From NCBI GenBank assembly GCA_016721505.1, contig JADKHX010000008.1:124001-188000 (forward strand): a DNA stretch of 64,000 nt. The letters are read 5' to 3'. Position numbers and translations under genes: made by a program. The notes below the pieces were generated by a model, which was given only the letters and a program-made list of their open reading frames with translations, ran no database searches and was not told where the DNA came from. Numbering within the stretch: the first letter of the stretch is position 1; every line of letters starts with the position of its first letter. This document shows positions 61,737 to 64,000 of the stretch, in pieces. This DNA is from Rhodocyclaceae bacterium (GTDB lineage Bacteria > Pseudomonadota > Gammaproteobacteria > Burkholderiales > Rhodocyclaceae).

Positions 61737-61946
61737 TCAGTTGGGTCGTTCGTTGCCGTTGTCAGCGTCTTCAATTTTGTCTTCCAGGCTGACCGCAGCG
61801 ATGGCGTAGTCGCCGCTCGCCCACGCACCAAGGTCGATGCCCTTGCAACGCGCTGAACAAAACGGTCGATATGAACTGGCTTCCGTCCATAGCACTGGTT
61901 CGCCACATTGCGGGCAGGAAACGCTGCGGGGAGATTTTGTAGTCAT
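61737..61946 (-). CDS. yacG: DNA gyrase inhibitor YacG-type zinc protein
   Basis: The 69-residue protein carries the four-cysteine zinc site in SCPQCGEPVLW and RPFCSARCKGIDLGAWASGD, which is the YacG signature; YacG binds zinc and blocks gyrase in E. coli. The start at 61946 gives the typical length; the frame is open further upstream to 62054 but overlaps the radical SAM gene there. It follows amrS by 4 bases on the same strand and precedes speB. Confidence 0.9.
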   Translation of the reverse strand: MTTKSPRSVSCPQCGEPVLWTEASSYRPFCSARCKGIDLGAWASGDYAIAAVSLEDKIEDADNGNERPN

Positions 61947-61950
61947 AAAT

Positions 61951-63060
61951 TTAACTTGCCGCCTGCACATGCAGGGGTATGCGTTTGGGGCCGAAAGCGC
62001 CGCTGAATTGTTTGTAGCGTCCCGCGATTTGCGTGCCGCAATTTGGACAGGCACCCTGCTCGCTCAAATCGTAGTGGCGAATGTTGTACCAGTCACGAAT
62101 CACACCCGCGTGCTGGCAGTTCGGACAAAGCGTTGTACCGCCTGCGGTGTCATGCACGTTACCGGTGTAAACGTAATGCAGCCCCGCATCCATCGCAATG
62201 CGGCGCGCGCGGGTTAGCGTGGCTGGAGGCGTAGCAGGTACGTCGGGCATCTTGAAGTCGGGATGAAAAGCGGTGAAATGTAGCGGCACATCGGGGCCCA
62301 ATTCCTTGGCGACCCAACGTGACAAGGCAGTGAGTTCGGCGTCAGAATCGTTATGGCCGGGAATTAGCAAAGTCGTGATTTCCATCCAGCAATTGGTCTC
62401 GTGATGCACCATTACCAGCAAGTCGAGCACCGGTTGCAAACGTGCGCCGCAGAGTTTGAAATAAAACTCATCAGTGAAGCCTTTGAGATCCACATTCGCC
62501 GCATCCATTTTGGAATAGAACTCGCGTGCTGGCGCGAGATGCATATAGCCCGCTGTCACCGCCACAGTCTTGATGCCGAGGTCGTGGCACGCGTCGGCGG
62601 TGTCCATCGCGTACTCGGCAAAAATTATTGGATCATTGTAGGTAAAAGCCACGCTGGTGGCCTGGTGTTGTAATGCTGCCTGGGCAATCGCTTGCGGCGT
62701 GGCATCGGCCATCAATCTATCCATGTCGCGCGATTTTGAGATGTCCCAATTCTGACAAAACTTGCAGGCCAGATTGCAGCCCGCCGTGCCAAACGAGAGC
62801 ACGCTTGAACCGGGATAAAAATGATTCAGTGGTTTTTTTTCTATCGGGTCGATGCAAAAACCGGAGCTGCGGCCATAGGTGGTCAGCACCAATTCGCCGT
62901 CGTGCATGGCGCGCACGAAACATGCGGCGCGCTGACCTTCGTGCAATTTGCATTCACGCGGACACAAGTCGCATTGGATGCGCTCGTCATCAAGCCTGTG
63001 CCACCAGCGCGCAGGGGTGCCGGTGATAGCTTGGGCGCGACTGCTCACGCTTCTTTCCAT
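61951..63060 (-). CDS. amrS: AmmeMemoRadiSam system radical SAM enzyme AmrS
   Basis: The 369-residue protein holds the radical SAM motif SFGTAGCNLACKFCQNW (CxxxCxxC, third-Cys spacing normal), an N-terminal Cys box RIQCDLCPRECKLHEGQR, and further Cys pairs near the C-terminus (TTLCPNCQHAGV, GACPNCGTQ) for additional metal. It is related to pyruvate-formate-lyase activating enzymes and is the AmrS member of the AmmeMemoRadiSam system, whose substrate is unknown. Start 63060 overlaps the amrB-amrA fusion gene by 16 bases, supporting joint action. Confidence 0.92.
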   Translation of the reverse strand: MERSVSSRAQAITGTPARWWHRLDDERIQCDLCPRECKLHEGQRAACFVRAMHDGELVLTTYGRSSGFCIDPIEKKPLNHFYPGSSVLSFGTAGCNLACKFCQNWDISKSRDMDRLMADATPQAIAQAALQHQATSVAFTYNDPIIFAEYAMDTADACHDLGIKTVAVTAGYMHLAPAREFYSKMDAANVDLKGFTDEFYFKLCGARLQPVLDLLVMVHHETNCWMEITTLLIPGHNDSDAELTALSRWVAKELGPDVPLHFTAFHPDFKMPDVPATPPATLTRARRIAMDAGLHYVYTGNVHDTAGGTTLCPNCQHAGVIRDWYNIRHYDLSEQGACPNCGTQIAGRYKQFSGAFGPKRIPLHVQAAS

Positions 63061-64000
63061 TTCTGCACACCGTAGCGAAATAGCTTGATGCCTTCGGGCC
63101 AAGCATCGGCAGGTAATCCGGCTTTTTGTTTCAGGTGCGCCATGAAAGAATTCGGCTCGGGAATTTGCTCCCACACTTCCGGCAGAAAAGTGCTGCGTAG
63201 GTTACCTGCCACAAGAATGATGCCGTCAATATTTGGGCGAAGTTGACTCAAAGCATCGGCTTCACTAACGAATTGCATGGGCGATGGTTTGGTCAGCAGC
63301 GAGACTTCTACTTTGATGCGTTGGAATTCCTCTGCCGTCAGCGGTTTGAAACGTGGATCGCGAAACGCGGCACTGGCAGCGTTGGCGCGCACGTCATCGC
63401 CCAAAGCGCGATGCGCTTCGAGCGAGCCTATGCAACCGCGCAACTGACCGTCGAGTGTCAGCGTGACAAAGGTCGCGCCGAGATTGGCAAATTCAGGATG
63501 GCTGGCGCTGGATGACGTGCCACCGAAATGCGCGGCGATGGCATTGCGCGCGTTGGCCAAAAGTACCGGGCCAATTGGTGGTGGTTCGTACAGCCCGAAG
63601 GAAGCGTAGCCAACCACACGCGCTCTATCGCCCGCGGTATCGCCCGAATTGCATTGCGCCAAACGGGCAATTGTCATGCCGCGACGGCGCGCGACGTGGA
63701 GCAAACCGTTAATCGGCATCGCGCCGCAGGCCTGGTCGTAACTGGTTAGCAGTTCCAGCTTGAGGATGTGTTCGGCGGTGTCATTGTCTATTTGTTGCGC
63801 TTCGTCGTAGGTGTGAAAATGCGATAGGTCCGAGCTAGCCACAATCAGCGTTTCGTCACCGCCCCATAGCCGGTCGATTAACGCGGCAACTTCCATTACC
63901 GAAGTCTGACCAACGGCCAGCGGAACCAGCGAAAAATCTCCCAGCACGGTTTGCAAAAAAGGCAGATGAACTTCAAGCGAATGTTCCTGCGCATGAGCGG
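63045..64000 (-). CDS. AmrB (Memo) - AmrA (AMMECR1) fusion protein, 5' end outside window
   Basis: The visible part starts in the Memo-like domain (AHAQEHSLEVHLPFLQ read from the window edge, then SSDLSHFHTYDEAQQIDNDT) and continues after ~135 residues into an AMMECR1 domain with the diagnostic LRGCIGSLEAHRALGDDVRA, RDPRFKPLTAEEF and KVEVSLLTKPSPM. So both partners that accompany AmrS in the AmmeMemoRadiSam system are on one chain. Memo-type proteins have a dioxygenase-like fold; the joint function is unknown. The first codons are beyond position 64000. Confidence 0.9.
   Translation of the reverse strand, partial: AHAQEHSLEVHLPFLQTVLGDFSLVPLAVGQTSVMEVAALIDRLWGGDETLIVASSDLSHFHTYDEAQQIDNDTAEHILKLELLTSYDQACGAMPINGLLHVARRRGMTIARLAQCNSGDTAGDRARVVGYASFGLYEPPPIGPVLLANARNAIAAHFGGTSSSASHPEFANLGATFVTLTLDGQLRGCIGSLEAHRALGDDVRANAASAAFRDPRFKPLTAEEFQRIKVEVSLLTKPSPMQFVSEADALSQLRPNIDGIILVAGNLRSTFLPEVWEQIPEPNSFMAHLKQKAGLPADAWPEGIKLFRYGVQKWKEA

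Noticed and set aside
1..64000. CRISPR arrays, tRNA and rRNA genes
   Set aside because: The repeated elements found are not regularly spaced with spacers, and no cloverleaf or rRNA segment was recognised by eye.

Overview
The window looks like chromosomal DNA of a Betaproteobacterium, probably Burkholderiales or a close relative. This is inferred from the mutY / rapZ neighbourhood, the DUF3138 outer-membrane protein, the HU protein with a lysine/alanine/proline tail and the moderately high GC. No rRNA, tRNA or CRISPR array was recognised. Both strands are densely coding.

Region 1 (1-9.9 kb) is accessory in character. Two tiny membrane proteins are followed by a minus-strand block read from 8715 down to 989. 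It holds a TetR regulator, an RND efflux adaptor and pump, a truncated alpha/beta hydrolase, a BtrH-like protein (cysteine acyltransferase / DUF4872 type), two hotdog thioesterases and a cupin. Upstream of tetR lies a decayed DHA2-type MFS gene that runs directly into the last ~55 codons of a tyrosine recombinase. That is a visible recombination scar.

Region 2 (9.9-23.4 kb) is housekeeping: a Sel1-repeat protein, flavin reductase, purT, mutY, a transglutaminase/TPR protein broken by a frameshift, ubiX, a Gx transporter with a NusG_II-domain protein, rapZ, small proteins and a large M16 metallopeptidase. Several of these genes are linked by ATGA stop/start overlaps.

Region 3 (23.6-61.7 kb) is a long polyamine / GABA / omega-amino-acid catabolic region. 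It carries a dipeptide-type ABC transporter (its binding protein is frameshifted), a TPR-sulfotransferase, a TonB receptor and nitrilase, a LuxR regulator, and a complete Puu route: the PotFGHI-type putrescine importer, puuA, puuB, puuC and puuD. It also has a SpuC-type putrescine transaminase, gabT, gabD, agmatinase speB, alanine dehydrogenase, a divergent MocR regulator, a beta-alanine-type transaminase with an mmsA-type dehydrogenase, and a second (type III) glutamine synthetase. Together these could take agmatine or putrescine through gamma-glutamylated or free intermediates to GABA, succinate semialdehyde and succinate, with amino groups passed to pyruvate and alanine. Region 4 (61.7-64 kb) holds yacG and the AmmeMemoRadiSam genes (amrS and an amrB-amrA fusion cut by the window edge).

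The most unusual signal is a dispersed element of about 28 bp, seen 13 times between 10.9 and 61.1 kb and not in the first 10 kb. It has a hairpin with a conserved TTGGTG loop, stem arms that change in a compensatory way in at least one copy, and a conserved CACGCCGTC tail. It lies in intergenic gaps, and it also lies inside four protein-coding genes, in three different reading frames.
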